64,000 bases of DNA, taken from positions 121,078,126 to 121,142,125 of the forward strand of contig CP136069.1 of assembly GCA_032622095.1 (NCBI GenBank), written 5' to 3'. The DNA comes from Siphonodentalium dalli. Taxonomy: Eukaryota; Mollusca; Scaphopoda; Gadilida; Siphonodentaliidae. The stretch's first letter is position 1; every line of letters begins with the position of its first letter. Positions 34,041-44,934 of this stretch are shown piece by piece. The position numbers and the translations under genes are program-made. The notes under the pieces are model-generated. The model did no database searches. It was not told the DNA's origin and saw nothing but the letters and a program-made list of their open reading frames with translations.

Positions 34041-34312
34041 CCTATTCATATTAATGTTGAAGTGATCTATGTGAATGCATATACTCAACGGTACCAATAC
34101 GTATGTACATGTATATCTATATGGTGATTTGATATTAATCTGATCTGATCTGGAATGGATATACATATTCTAATATACATGTAACAGACTTGCGATGAAG
34201 CGGGGAGATAAAAACGATTGGCCAATGACGGCCTGTCGCGGTTGAACTTGCATATTGTAAGACATTGTCTATACTTCATGTACTTTGACTGCGACATATA
34301 AATCCACCTGCC

Positions 34313-34465
34313 ATGGGATCAATCTGGTTCAAGACGGCATTAATTTTATTTATTGGCTTGAGCGGAAACACGCTCATGAATTGCAAATCAGCCGTCATCA
34401 GTTGCGGAATCGGGTCTGGACGAGCGACATATCACGTTCCAAGAAAAGAAATGTGGATCCATACA
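34313..34465 (+). CDS. Candidate first coding exon of a secreted protein
   Basis: The frame opens at an ATG in a strong start context (ACCTGCCATGG). It encodes a signal-peptide-like N-terminus: a short basic start, a hydrophobic run TALILFIGLSG, then a Cys-containing part (NCKSAVISCGIGSGR). A good splice donor, ACA|GTGAGT, follows codon 51 in phase 0 at 34,466; without splicing the frame runs to a stop at 34,549. CCAAT and ATTGG words occur near 34,216-34,224. I recognise no family. No matching downstream exon is certain: the best open candidate (35,826-36,019) would need a different phase. It may be a chance frame. Confidence 0.25.
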
Positions 34466-34549
34466 GTGAGTCACATTCATAATAATGTTACGGCGAGATC
34501 TTGGGACAAGATGGTATCACATGACGATCATTTGTTGTCGAATTCATGA

Positions 34550-35825
34550 AACATACGAACCTATCGATCAATTTTTATTACAGGAACTCAACAAAATCGC
34601 ATAAATTGAAGCTATATAGCATGCACTTGGCTTAATGTTAGTATGGTCGTGGTACGCGAAATGATGGGTCAACCCGGAATATATTGGTAAAGAAGCGATT
34701 TTGATGTCAATAGACGCAGGAGAGTCCTCAGTATAACATATATCAAATACACTAAAATCTTCTTTGGGGAGACTTTGTTATCCACGATGGCGTCCAACAT
34801 GGATGTCTATGTTACATCAGTTATCGTAATAAGTCATTATACGATATATTGTGGCATAGGAGTTATGCATATATGCTAGTGTGTGTGAAATTAGACTACG
34901 GAAGCGAATAGAGTAACACGGACGGAAAATAATACAATCGCGGACATGAAATGGCTGTAAAAATGGCCGCAACTTAAAGCCATGCCACGACAAAAGAAAA
35001 ATATTGGACAACCACATATGCGCGAAAATACGTAATGGTATTATTATACAAGTCTGATGTTTATTATCGCTAAAGGCACACATATCATTAAACCAGATCT
35101 ATCTGAAGGATTGATCGGTGACTTCAACGCAAGTCAATCCCAATGATTTACGTCTTGAAAGTTCGGGTTTTCTCCTTAGAATACACCCAACAGTCGGACC
35201 AAACATAATAATATCGGGCACGAAGTAATGTATCGCCACAAAGTGTGTGGTAGTTTCATTCGGCATGATTCATGATGGAATGTAACGCAAAAACTGAAGC
35301 GCACAGAGTTGTGGTATACATACTAGTTAAATTACCGAATGTTTCAACACTCTCCGTGATAATAAACGTACACGTATGTCGCAATGCTTATTATACTGTA
35401 AATAAACACCCATATCTTCACTAGATTAGCACCCGATCTCACCATGTCAAAGAGACGGTTCATCGTACATTTTGTTTATGACTAATGTTCATTCTGCTAC
35501 CAACCCGGTTTCTTAGCAGACAATTTTGTTCAAATTACTTCAGTCGGTACTTTACAACTGGAATATGCGGTTGCAGAAAACGTAATAAGTTTACCGTTGC
35601 CTTTGTGAATATAACTAAATATAATTTCCACGTATAAACCCAGTTTCTGCCACAGAGTATGTAGGCAATTTTGGTCAAGTTTAGAATTTATTGAATATAC
35701 TATACGGTACTCCTTTGTGTTTTGATCAATTTTGTTCATAGTATACCAACGTACATTTGTGTGATACATGCGAAATATTCGTGTTTCATCGCTTGAACGG
35801 AGGCAACTATGACCACTATTTTCAG
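34550..35825. other. No gene recognised
   Basis: No conserved frame was found on either strand. Confidence 0.4.
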
Positions 35826-36019
35826 ACACGGACAATAGGATCTACATATTTTACTCAGTACTCTATGAATATCTCTCAAACTATACTCTTGAAGTGAATT
35901 TTAAAAGCTTCGGTGTTGTAGATTACAAAACAAATTATGTTGGTCACACTCGTGAGACTGCTCTGAGAACAAATATCACTGCTTCTGGAAATGGTCACAG
36001 AATCAATACTCCATACTAA
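35826..36019 (+). CDS. Candidate terminal exon, unassigned
   Basis: After an acceptor-like CTATTTTCAG the frame stays open for about 64 codons to a TAA at 36,017-36,019. It has no internal ATG, and its amino-acid mix is protein-like (LYEYLSNYTLEVNFKSFGVV, GHTRETALRTNITASGNGHR). It contains two N-x-T/S sites. No family recognised; no polyadenylation signal lies close behind. Open length alone is weak evidence. Confidence 0.2.
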
Positions 36020-37004
36020 ATCCAATTTAACTGTTTAATTACACATATATCACACGATTCTAGACAAACATTATAGATACAACTGCGTTGTTTTTCCAAT
36101 TTATAGGCGCCCAAAAGTCCAGATTTAACCGTTATATGAGACATGGCTTTCGCTTGCACTCTCGTGACATAAATTAGAGAGAATTCATACATCTCTAAAA
36201 CTAAGTTTCTCTTATACTCTGCAATCATTCTTCCTCGCTTAATTCGAGCATTTGTTCACTCTTTTGGGGCTAGCTACTAAATTTTACACAAAATGTAAAT
36301 TGCATCCGATTTTGTCCAGTTTGGCGGCCATTTTGGGACAGACATTCTACACATATTGTTTACAACTAAGCATCGCTAGTGTATATTTCAATGTATTACA
36401 AATTTGGCATTAATTTGTCCACCTGTTACAGAAATTCGTCATTTCCCGAAAATAACTGCTATTTTGGACGCCATGTTGAATTGAGAAATTTCTCCAAAGC
36501 GAATTTTAGCGTATTTTGATATGTTGTTCAGCAAACCAGTCCGCGCATTTTGAGACCAAGACGGCTTCTGTACCAATTTATTCCGGGTCTAACCGCCTAA
36601 CGACCATAATATGTTGGGGCTTATAAGTGACACGAAACACTCCGCTGGACTGGAATCTTGTTGACAAGAGTTATTCTCATACATGTATGTCTAAATTGAC
36701 CGCACGAAACGTTATTCTGAAATACGAATCATACGAAATGATTTGGCGAAATCACTGTCGTTTGTTTATAGGAAAAGAACTCGTCCCGAATCTAGGAGTA
36801 AATAGATGTACAATAGAATTGTGCGCTCTGCAGACATTGCATTTTCTTTACTGGCACCACCGTTGTGCTTAAACGTTGGACAATATTAGTTGATAACAAC
36901 ATTCTTCCTGTTGATATAGTGTCTGGGCACTTACTCACCAGCTTTATTCACTAAATAGGCTTACCTTGTACAATGTCTAAGATTCTTTGTCGGAATTGGT
37001 GTTT
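36020..37004. other. No gene recognised
   Basis: AT-rich; the 81-codon frame at 36,627-36,872 (plus) has no recognisable features. Confidence 0.4.
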
Positions 37005-37034
37005 GGGGGGGGGGGGGGGTCGGGGGGGGGGGGG
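37005..37034 (+). repeat. G15-TC-G13 homopurine tract
   Basis: Two uninterrupted G-runs of 15 and 13 bases separated by TC. The sequence can form G-quadruplexes. Length may be unreliable in assembly. Confidence 0.9.
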
Positions 37035-37989
37035 AAACACCGGGATGCTCGAGAGTACCGATACGCCTTTCTTCCACCCCTGAAAGATTCTTGTCGAATT
37101 AATATTAATACATTAAACATATACGTCTGTCTGTCGTTTTATAACTGTGTCACGATTTTCACACGTGTATAATATTTCACCCATTGCATAGACTGATTAC
37201 TCTCATATTTGTAGACCGTGCTATGATGTATCCCACAAGACAATGCAATAAGATAAACGCCAAAGAAAAACTGAGATCGAACGTGTTCCCACCACATACT
37301 ACATGTATCACCAGGCGCGGACACACACACTACAGCCGCATAATTCACATTCCTGTTCGGACTTTCACCAGATTTTTGCTGGTTTCCAAACACAATTACA
37401 TCACTAACGGTCTAATAGCATCAAATATAATCCAGAAAAGTGTATTGGTTTTGTTATGGTATAAACACATGCAATTAATTTTCCAAATGAAAATTTGTTT
37501 TACATTGTATACTCATTGAGAAGTAGCTCTTTATAGGAGAAATAAAAAATAGGCGGTTTGTTGAACTTATAATATGAGCATCTCCCGCCAATAAGAATCC
37601 TTCTGCACCTTTTTATATGTCTGTCTGCTCGTCACCCTATATGTCTGTGCATCACTGATGGAAGAACGCAAGGACTGAGGCTGATGACAATTCACGTGTA
37701 CGTGCGCACACAGTCGTGTCAGTCAAAACCCTACTTGCCAACTGTATCTACTTTATGATTAGGTGAGAACATTCGGGTATACGAACTAGTTACATGATAT
37801 TTATTTCCGAGGAAGCACGGACGAGATAGCTCGTGTAGGTCAAAACTCCCTTAGTGCGTCTGGCTCCCATTCATATTAGTTTAGTTAAACGTCGTAAACA
37901 ATGCATGTTCTCATCTGGTACAGACAAGATCTACCTGACACAGTAACAGAACTAACACTTCGTCTATTGTCTATCTTGATCAGAAAGGG

Positions 37990-38166
37990 ATGCATCAGAC
38001 CACCCAAAGGTCGAAACACTTACAAGAATTGACTTGTACTCCATTGAAGGAGGAGTGCTTCGATTTCGGACTCTGCACGTGTATCAATCGCAGGGACGGA
38101 ACCAATGTGTCACTAAGCCACCTCTTCCAATGTTCGAATAGCTGTTATCTGGCATCATGCAGCTAG
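37990..38166 (+). CDS. Small cysteine-rich open frame
   Basis: From an ATG at 37,990 the frame runs 58 codons to TAG; upstream it stays open to about 37,942. Its second half is cysteine-rich: ELTCTPLKEECFDFGLCTC, then FQCSNSCYLASCS, giving seven Cys with spacing C-x6-C-x5-C-x-C-x16-C-x3-C-x4-C. This resembles the last exon of a small secreted disulfide-rich peptide, but there is no signal peptide in the frame and the Cys count is odd. The start context (GGGATGC) is weak. No specific family recognised. Confidence 0.25.
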   Translation: MHQTTQRSKHLQELTCTPLKEECFDFGLCTCINRRDGTNVSLSHLFQCSNSCYLASCS

Positions 38167-38330
38167 TGGGGTGAGCTAGATGTATTGCAGAAGTTATTGT
38201 AGTTATATACAAGTGATTATGTGAATTTTACGTACATCTTTTAAATGGTTGAGGTACACTTGTGTTTCACGTTAAAAATACATACTAGTAATCCGATTTA
38301 ACGTCAGTTACTAAGAGGCGATCTAATTAA

Positions 38331-38464
38331 TAAATAGGATATTATTTGGTTGTTTTGATATTATTGGTCTGATATCGATAAACTCATATATACCTTCGAC
38401 TTTCGGTATCAGGCTGATTTGAGGTTACATCGGTCTGATAAGCAAACCAAGTAATATCCTATAA
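38331..38464. repeat. 134-bp imperfect hairpin
   Basis: TAGGATATTATTTGGTTG (about 38,335) pairs with CAAACCAAGTAATATCCTA (about 38,442), with inner partial pairing around TCGGTCTGATA / TGGTCTGATATCG. MITE-like; no coding sequence. Confidence 0.6.
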
Positions 38465-38526
38465 ATATAGTACCATGAGCCTACCACGTTGTTCCATAGA
38501 TATATAAATCATTATCGGTCGATCTG

Positions 38527-38700
38527 TCCCAAAACATGCCTATATGAGCGTATATGATCAAGGTAAAGGACACGGTCACGTGAAATTGGACCCGCCCATG
38601 TTGTTCCCCTGCAAAGTAGGCCTACATATCAAATTTGAGTCGGATCGGTCGTGCAGTTTTCGAATCTATAATACACACAGACAGACAGAAGTTCCAAAAT
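38527..38700 (-). repeat. Single inverted copy of the 57.6-kb tandem family
   Basis: Reversed, this gives the unit found at 57,545-57,720: TTTTGGAACTTCTGTCTGT, then CCGATCCGACTCAAATTTG, GTAGGCCTAC, GGGCGGGTCCAATTTCACGT and CATATAGGCATGTTT. It shows that the family is dispersed as well as tandem. Confidence 0.85.
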
Positions 38701-39177
38701 ATATATTTGATACAGACCTGAGTGTTCATATTATCAAGGAAACAACAATTCACCTTTGTACGTGTATGACCATTTTGTCTGGATTCCGGCTAGACTTCTC
38801 ACCAATTATTAGAATAATCCCGACAATAAAATGGAAACCCGCAAGCAACTTCATTTTCAAATTGGGTTGCTGAATTGTACGTGTTCATGTCCATGTGTTC
38901 AAGGATAAACAACCAATCAAATTGACTCCATTAGTATAAAGCAGATCTGCCGCTATGAATTTAATAAAAACAATTATATATAAACTCTCCTTTAAACTAT
39001 GCGTGTTCCTACCGTTGTGCGCTCAATTTGTTTACAGCTGCACTAAATTAAATGTCAATGTAGCGTGTTGCAATTTTCGGATCCGAAAGTTTTCATTAGA
39101 TATACCATGGTAGTCATTCCCATGAGAGGTGGGCAATTTCTCTCGCAGTTAACACTTTGCGGGTGTTACTGTTGGGT

Positions 39178-39429
39178 CACTTAATTCACTTCTTTGCAAA
39201 TAAGTGAGATGCCGATCTCGATGCCGCCATGTTTGTGATATATTTGTCCGCGCAAACTTTCAAGGCGTCGCTATCTTTGTCAATTCGCGATGTGGCGTTT
39301 CTGTTGGGTCTTATTTGTCCCTGTGGGAACAGTGGTCCCTGTTGACAATAATTTGATGATGGTTATTTTACGAAAAGTAAAAGCTTGCGGTGGGGCATCG
39401 AGATCGGCAACTCACTTATTGTTTAAGTG
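39178..39429. mobile_element. 252-bp MITE-like element with ~40-bp terminal inverted repeats
   Basis: AATAAGTGAGATGCCGATCT and CGATGCCGCC (39,199-39,228) pair with GGGGCATCGAGATCGGCAAC and TCACTTATT (39,393-39,420). Outer CACTT/AAGTG words extend the repeats to 39,178 and 39,429. The interior includes TTCTGTTGGGTCTTATTTGT, echoing the left flank. No target duplication could be read. Confidence 0.75.
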
Positions 39430-39870
39430 GACAGGTAATATACGTTCACATACAGGTAAGTTTCCCTGATATTTATGTTCAGGCATTTCGTCATATAAAA
39501 CCATATATGGCACCTGAATATGTACGGCAACATGCGTATAAAATGCATCATTTACGACAACTAACGACATGAGAAGTGAATGATGTAGTTTTACATGTAA
39601 CGGTGCTATACTAACATTTACCTTCAAATACCTGTATGGCTGCGAGATATAGAATTGCATGCTATTCACATGTAATTTCCCGTAGCACCGGTACTGGTCG
39701 AACCACATAATTTGTATTTCTCTTCTCACATAGTTATAGCTGTCGCACAGATGCATTTTATAAGCATTTTTGAGTTCGTTTTCTGGTACATGATAGCTTT
39801 CTGTATCAAAATGGCTGCAATAAAACATATGCCAGGCACCATTTGTGTGAACGCGGTCTTAATAGACACT

Positions 39871-40366
39871 ACACCTTTCGCACAATGAACTACGACAGAT
39901 ACAAATTACGAATCTATTTGTAGTCGAAATTTCGGACAGTCCAAAAACCCTTTCGCAATATTGACGACACTATACAAGTCCGTTTGTCAGACAATCGTGC
40001 TTGCCATTCGCTGTAAAATTATGTTGTTATCAGGTCATAGCTTTGCGTTTTGTGTTTGGCGAGATTCTCGTGTTTAACGACGACGAATGATTTGATTGCC
40101 GCTGATAGGTAAAATTTCTGGCAACATGGTGATTATAATTTAAAGACATAATCTCAGAATGATCTTCAATATTGAGGAGCTGAGAAACGATCGCGAACTT
40201 ATTGCTCTACATGTATGATGTATTTGTGAGTTTTGTTGAAAATCCGAAACCGTAATCGTAACAACGAATAGGGAAAAACGACAACGAATAGAAAGAACAC
40301 ACATTCTAGTGACGAAGTAGCCTATTCGTAATAATTATATGTCGTAGTTCATTATGCGAAATGTGT
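39871..40366. mobile_element. Harbinger-type non-autonomous element with ACACCTTTCGCA ends
   Basis: The left end ACACCTTTCGCACAATGAAC and TACGACA pairs with the right end, whose complement reads ACACATTTCGCATAATGAAC and TACGACA. Subterminal CGTA/TACG-rich words (GAATCTATTTGTAGTCG at left, ACGACAACGAATAGAAAG at right) closely resemble those of the Harbinger element at 48,269-49,617, so the two are relatives. Inside, ATGATCTTCAATATTGAGGA (40,157) opens a short MIFNIEELRNDRELIAL frame, compatible with a transposase N-terminus remnant. Confidence 0.65.
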
Positions 40367-41529
40367 CATAGTGTAAAAACGAACACATGACATTGACCAT
40401 GGGCGCATGCATGTGTTTGTCTCGGTTATGTTGTGAGAGATCATGAAAGGGTTTGACATTTAACGTGTCAATGCAAAGTGGAGAAATTATCCAGACAAAT
40501 TGATTTTTTTTTCTTGTTTTTTGCTGGTGATGTAGTTGTTGTTGATGATGTTGATTACGAGGCAAAGTGGGACGGGGGGGGGCAAATAAAATGTTGTGGT
40601 AACACCTTCATGTATACGCGTATGTGCTCTGAGCATGATATAAATATTTTGGATATAAATGATCGCGGAATAACGGAAATCATCGACGACATGAAGCTCA
40701 GATTTTTTAGAACAATGCATGTGCAATCTTGGAGGAGAAAAAACAGTCAAAAACGTCTTTATGTACATGGTTCTTGGTTAGTGTTTGTTCCCACCTGGCG
40801 TCGCGGCGATTTTAAGGTCACCAGGACTGAATTAAATAGCTTTTTTCTCATCTGAGGGTAGCCATATCATTTGTTGATGATGATTGACCAACTATCATTT
40901 GTAATGCTCTATTTTTATCAAGCTTTAGGCCCTATCTGGACCTTCCTCAGGACAATATCAAATGTTAAAACACAATCACATGTTGTACGATTGGCATACT
41001 TTCACAACATGAGTCAGTGGATCACCCAACCTCCGTTAAACCGCGCCGTGACGTTGTGGGTCCATGGTAACGTTGCCGCGTAGCATCTGGAAATTTATAA
41101 TTCAGAACTCAGAATATCAGTGTGGAGTGACTTGTTTTTGTGTTGAACCCATTACCATTGCCTTCATTTTGTATATAATCACTTGCAGACATAAACCATG
41201 TCAACGTGTTCAATATTGTGTTAATTTGCACTAATGAATATGACATTCACCAAGACAATAAGATAAAGTAAGCAAATATGCGACTGTTGGCCTAAAAACA
41301 ACAAACTGCACACTAAATACTGGTTTGAAATTAAACTACCAGAATAATGTAAACCTAATGTCTGGTTGACGACGGTTAAAGTAATTAATTAATCATATTC
41401 AAGTTAATGTTGCCACCGGGACGTGGCACGGGGTTTGTCAAATAAGGATAGCCATTATGTTATGACAGTTAACAGTCTGCTGTCCTGTGAGGTGGGAGCT
41501 GTCAGATCTAATCTGGATAATGTATCTAT
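40367..41529. other. No gene recognised
   Basis: The plus frame 40,487-40,855 is long by chance standards (up to 125 codons) and includes INDRGITEIIDDMKLRFFRT, but it contains homopolymer-encoded F and V runs and no domain. Confidence 0.35.
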
Positions 41530-41790
41530 AGAAGTTTGCATCTCTTTGATCATTATACACATTAGAAATATATGTCAATGTTCAATGAAATAGTGATTCC
41601 CTCAAATCGGAGGATAGTGGACAATCAATAAGGTAGTGTATTTCATCGCCGATTGCATTCTGATTGCACAAGGTACATACACACTGCTCTCTTGGAACGT
41701 TATTCCAACTTCATGGTTCTACTGGCAGTTTATGATTTCTGGTTCTGAATCTAGCCAAAGTGATTAAAAGAATTTAGATAGTTTTCGAAA
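41530..41790 (-). pseudogene. LINE C-terminal zinc-finger relic
   Basis: The minus strand reads LARFRTRNHKLPVEP, SWNNVPREQCVCTLC, NAIGDEIHYLIDCPLSSDLR. This is the C-terminal module after reverse transcriptase in CR1/L2-type LINEs, with a CxxC...HxxxxC zinc-binding arrangement (CTLC ... HYLIDC) that is intact here. One in-frame stop falls between VEP and SWNN. Only this tip of the protein is present, typical of a 5'-truncated LINE copy. Confidence 0.7.
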
Positions 41791-42214
41791 GTGAATTATG
41801 CTTTAATAAAGTAATAAAACATGCCCTTTCGGGATTAAATTGGAGAATTCGGTAAGTAAAACCAAGTAAACCGAACCAGCTCGTGCCATTCAATCAGAAC
41901 AGGCTATAGTTGTGACAATATTATGAAGATGGCATGGTTAATATAAATTGGCTTCACCTACGTTATATTATGAGCCATTTCTCGCACAGTATACATTATT
42001 GTTATGACACACCGGATGGGAACCGTAGTATAGTCATACATAATATAGAATGTACAACATTCCATTTATATGACTTCTTATGTGTTAATCAATGAGTTGT
42101 CAGTGTCATTATAAGAACTTATCTAGTAGCTTTGCGAAGTAATGGAACTGTTCACTCGAGAAGCACGGAAAGAGGCCACACACATAAAACCATAAATTAT
42201 ATCAGAGCGAAACG
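41791..42214. other. No gene recognised
   Basis: Nothing supported. Confidence 0.4.
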
Positions 42215-42480
42215 ATGGTCACAGCTTCATCTAACATGACATTGCACCTCGCGTGGCAATCCTCTCCCAAGTCGTGACCATCAAATGACTTGATAATATA
42301 CTGATAACAACATGCAAGATGCTTTGTCAGTTCAATCAAATACCGGTTGGTATCCACATGCATGACATGATGACAAAACAAAATCGTGACCGGACAGTCG
42401 ATATCGAGCTCACAGACGACATCGCGTAAATTCTTGAGGGATATAAAGATGTCAACAACAGAAGCCCATCACATCGGTCG
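42215..42480 (-). CDS. Candidate exon, SEFIR/TIR-like segment
   Basis: On the minus strand a frame stays open for about 88 codons to a TGA at 42,220-42,218. It reads VVDIFISLKNLRDVV, DCPVTILFCHHVMHVDTNRY, LIELTKHLACCYQYIIKSFD and GHDLGEDCHARCNVMLDEAV, ending TIVSL. The pattern of a beta strand (VTILFCHH), an amphipathic helix with H-V-x(7)-L-x(3)-L, and a later strand (AVTIVSL) resembles SEFIR or TIR domains (IL-17 receptor/Act1 or Toll adaptor type). An acceptor-like TATATCCCTCAAG precedes NLRDVV. Base composition and codon choice are protein-like compared with the surroundings. The domain would be truncated by the stop. The family assignment is an inference. Confidence 0.3.
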
Positions 42481-42886
42481 CCAATGAAGCAGACAAACTT
42501 GTATACATTTGTGACGGAATGGCCATTAAACTGACACTGGTTTCACCTTATTCGAATGAATTATTGGGGATTCGGGACAATCTTATCGAAGGAGGATAAT
42601 AAACTTCCTTCCAGGAATGTTTCCAGCCGGGCTGGGATCCGTGGAGTAATGACCCGCACGCGAGAGATTCCACTGGGAAGTACGCGCTGCATCAAATGTA
42701 ATTCATAGCAGACCCTGCTATTTAATTATCTATTGGCAAAACAAACGACCGGTCGGGATATCTAGGTTTTTATTACTCCGGGCGCTCGTGGACTATACGC
42801 GTACTGCCATTGGTTTCTGATGTATGATCTTCTTGCCGATTGAGACGGTCCGTGCACTACACTCATGGCCTGTAACCGCGCTGGTC
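42481..42886. other. No gene recognised
   Basis: Moderately GC-rich (for example 42,600-42,700) but without a recognisable frame. Confidence 0.35.
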
Positions 42887-43249
42887 CAGAAAATCGGTGT
42901 CCTTCGTGTAAGAATACACTAACCCTAACTCTAACCCTAACCCTAGCCCTAGCCCTAACCATAGCCATAGACCTAACCCTAACCCTAACCATAACTCTAA
43001 CTCTAATCATAGCCATAGACCTAACGCTAGCCCTAACTCTAACCCTAACTCTAACCCTAACCCCAGCCCTAACCATAGCCATAGACCTAACGCTAGCCCT
43101 ATAACTCTAACCCTAACTATAACCCTAACCCTAGCCCTAATAATAGCCATAGACATAACCCTAACCCTAACCCTAACACATATAGAGAATGGAGGGTGGT
43201 GCGTGTTTTTCGTGTATTCTTACATGAAGGATATAACAGAAAATCGATG
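42887..43249. repeat. Interstitial telomere-like CCCTAA array bounded by inverted and direct repeats
   Basis: From 42,918 to 43,178 the plus strand consists of CCCTAA and variants (CTCTAA, CCCTAG, CGCTAG), with the higher-order phrase ACCATAGCCATAGACCTAA recurring. CCCTAA/TTAGGG is the metazoan telomere unit. The array is enclosed by TCCTTCGTGTAAGAATACAC (42,900-42,919) and its inverse GTGTATTCTTACATGAAGGA (43,212-43,231), 19 of 20 bases pairing. Outside these, CAGAAAATCGGTG (42,887-42,899) and CAGAAAATCGATG (43,237-43,249) form a 12/13 direct repeat. The arrangement looks like a discrete mobile unit carrying telomeric DNA. Confidence 0.9.
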
Positions 43250-44216
43250 GAACAAACCTGGGCCATGCTCAAAACTTGTAGGATCGTTTTAAAAGCCACG
43301 GTTCATTTAACATTGAGAAATGCAAATCAGAGTAAAACTAAAATGGATGTAATATATTGTTTTAACAGATAATATAATATCACTTCATACATAAATGTAA
43401 ATGAAGGGTTGGAGTTTCTAACCAGTATTTATTGTGAAATGTGTTGCTTAAGACGACATTCAAACTATATTCCAACTTTCGGGCATACTACGTTTATAAT
43501 TTTCTATCTTGCGTTTACGATTGGTCTTGGGACAACCGAGGCGCGCTATATCTATTACAACTTTACGTCACATGTATTTGAAATAACATGACATTGTGCT
43601 GGTTTTATTTTCTAATGGATAAGCCGTTCATGAGCTTGTACTGTTCATTGCAAGTGTTGCAATTTCTTTCTCCCATGACGGACCATGAGGTATCATTCTT
43701 ACCAAGAGACACAGTACTTGTTTGTGGAGTAGAATTTCAATTAGAGGATGAGCAACTTCCATCGGAGTTCTGTAATTCTGATAGAAAGGAATTATAATCG
43801 CGTCACAGTCTTCCGTTAAAAATCATCCAGGCAATCAAGTTCTGCATTGTAAAAGTGGGTAGCTTCGGTGCCATGTTCCACATATGAGAGAAATTGATTG
43901 AGGATTGATACAATTTGTTCCATAAAATCCAGCAGCCATGTGCACCAGTGCATATACCGTCTTTCGGAATACGTTCGTGAACATGAAGTCGCTTGGTGTT
44001 CCTTTTTTATCTCGACATGAGTGACTGATTCAGCAGCAGGAATCATTTTGACTTCACAACTGAGGTTTATCGGCAGATTTGTTGCTTTATTCGTCTTTGT
44101 TTGAGATCACAACACTCTTACTGGGATTGATGTTTTATATTTCTTTGTGAATGAGTAGCGGCTTCTACGTGTACAACAATTGTGAGGATTAACTGAGTAA
44201 TATTATACGCACAGTA
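43250..44216. other. No gene recognised
   Basis: Frames at 43,588-43,797 (plus) and 43,816-44,046 (minus) have no recognisable domains. Confidence 0.4.
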
Positions 44217-44218
44217 TA

Positions 44219-44934
44219 CACTGTTATAAAAATGCCCGTCCCTTTAACGGTGGCACACCGCGCAACCAATAACAGTGAGACCGTTGTATTTATTTACAGT
44301 TCAACTCAGTTTAATTAATATCAAGACCGTCACTAATAACGGTCAGACGACTCAGACGAATGGTATTTTTCACGGGTCACCACCTTTTTTTTACTCTTAA
44401 TTTGCTAATTTGCCCGTGGTGACAGTATGGTTTCCCGATAGGCATTACGATTCATGTTTTAGAATGTTTTAGAATTAGTATTATTCGTAACTGAAAAATA
44501 CAACTTAGTTCTTCTATTACGATCATAGTTTTGATTAAACTTGAATCCTCAATGCATATTGTGACAGACAATATTTATGCAACTTTGAAGTTTGAGGAGG
44601 ATCAAACTTGTTATCTGCCTCGTGGACAAAGACTGTGTGATGTGTTCACCTTTCACTGACTACTGTATAAATATGGCTGTAAATAAATAACGATAACACA
44701 ACATGTACATGTAGCTGAAAAGCCCATACTTCAGTTACGAGTAATACTAATTGTGACCATTCTAACACATTGAATAGGGCATGCCCTTTTAAGACATAAA
44801 GGAAGAACTCAAATTTATGTAAATGTAAATGTAAAACATCTTAATGGCATACTTTTTAGTAACATAGTAACGGTATGGGACCGTCGGATTATGACGGTCC
44901 GACACCGTCAAACCGACAGTATTTTCTAACAGTG
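44219..44934. mobile_element. 716-bp inverted-repeat element flanked by TA
   Basis: The ends read CACTGTTATAAAAAT at left and ATTTTCTAACAGTG at right (complement CACTGTTAGAAAAT), with TA on both sides (44,217-44,218 and 44,935-44,936). Subterminal ACGGTC/GACCGT words repeat many times (near 44,237, 44,280, 44,325-44,345 and 44,880-44,915), as in transposase-binding arrays. A TA target fits the Tc1/mariner group, but no transposase is present. Confidence 0.7.

Noticed and set aside
39412-39828. 138-codon minus-strand open frame with a true ATG
   Set aside because: It runs into the terminal repeat of the 39.2-kb MITE, shows no domain and has composition like the surroundings.
40478-40855. 125-codon plus-strand open frame
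   Set aside because: Partly encoded by T- and G-rich simple sequence; no domain, start context or splice signal worth reporting as a gene.
42762-43104. Long open frames on both strands rich in Leu/Thr or Arg/Val
   Set aside because: Direct translations of the CCCTAA-type array, with no protein meaning.
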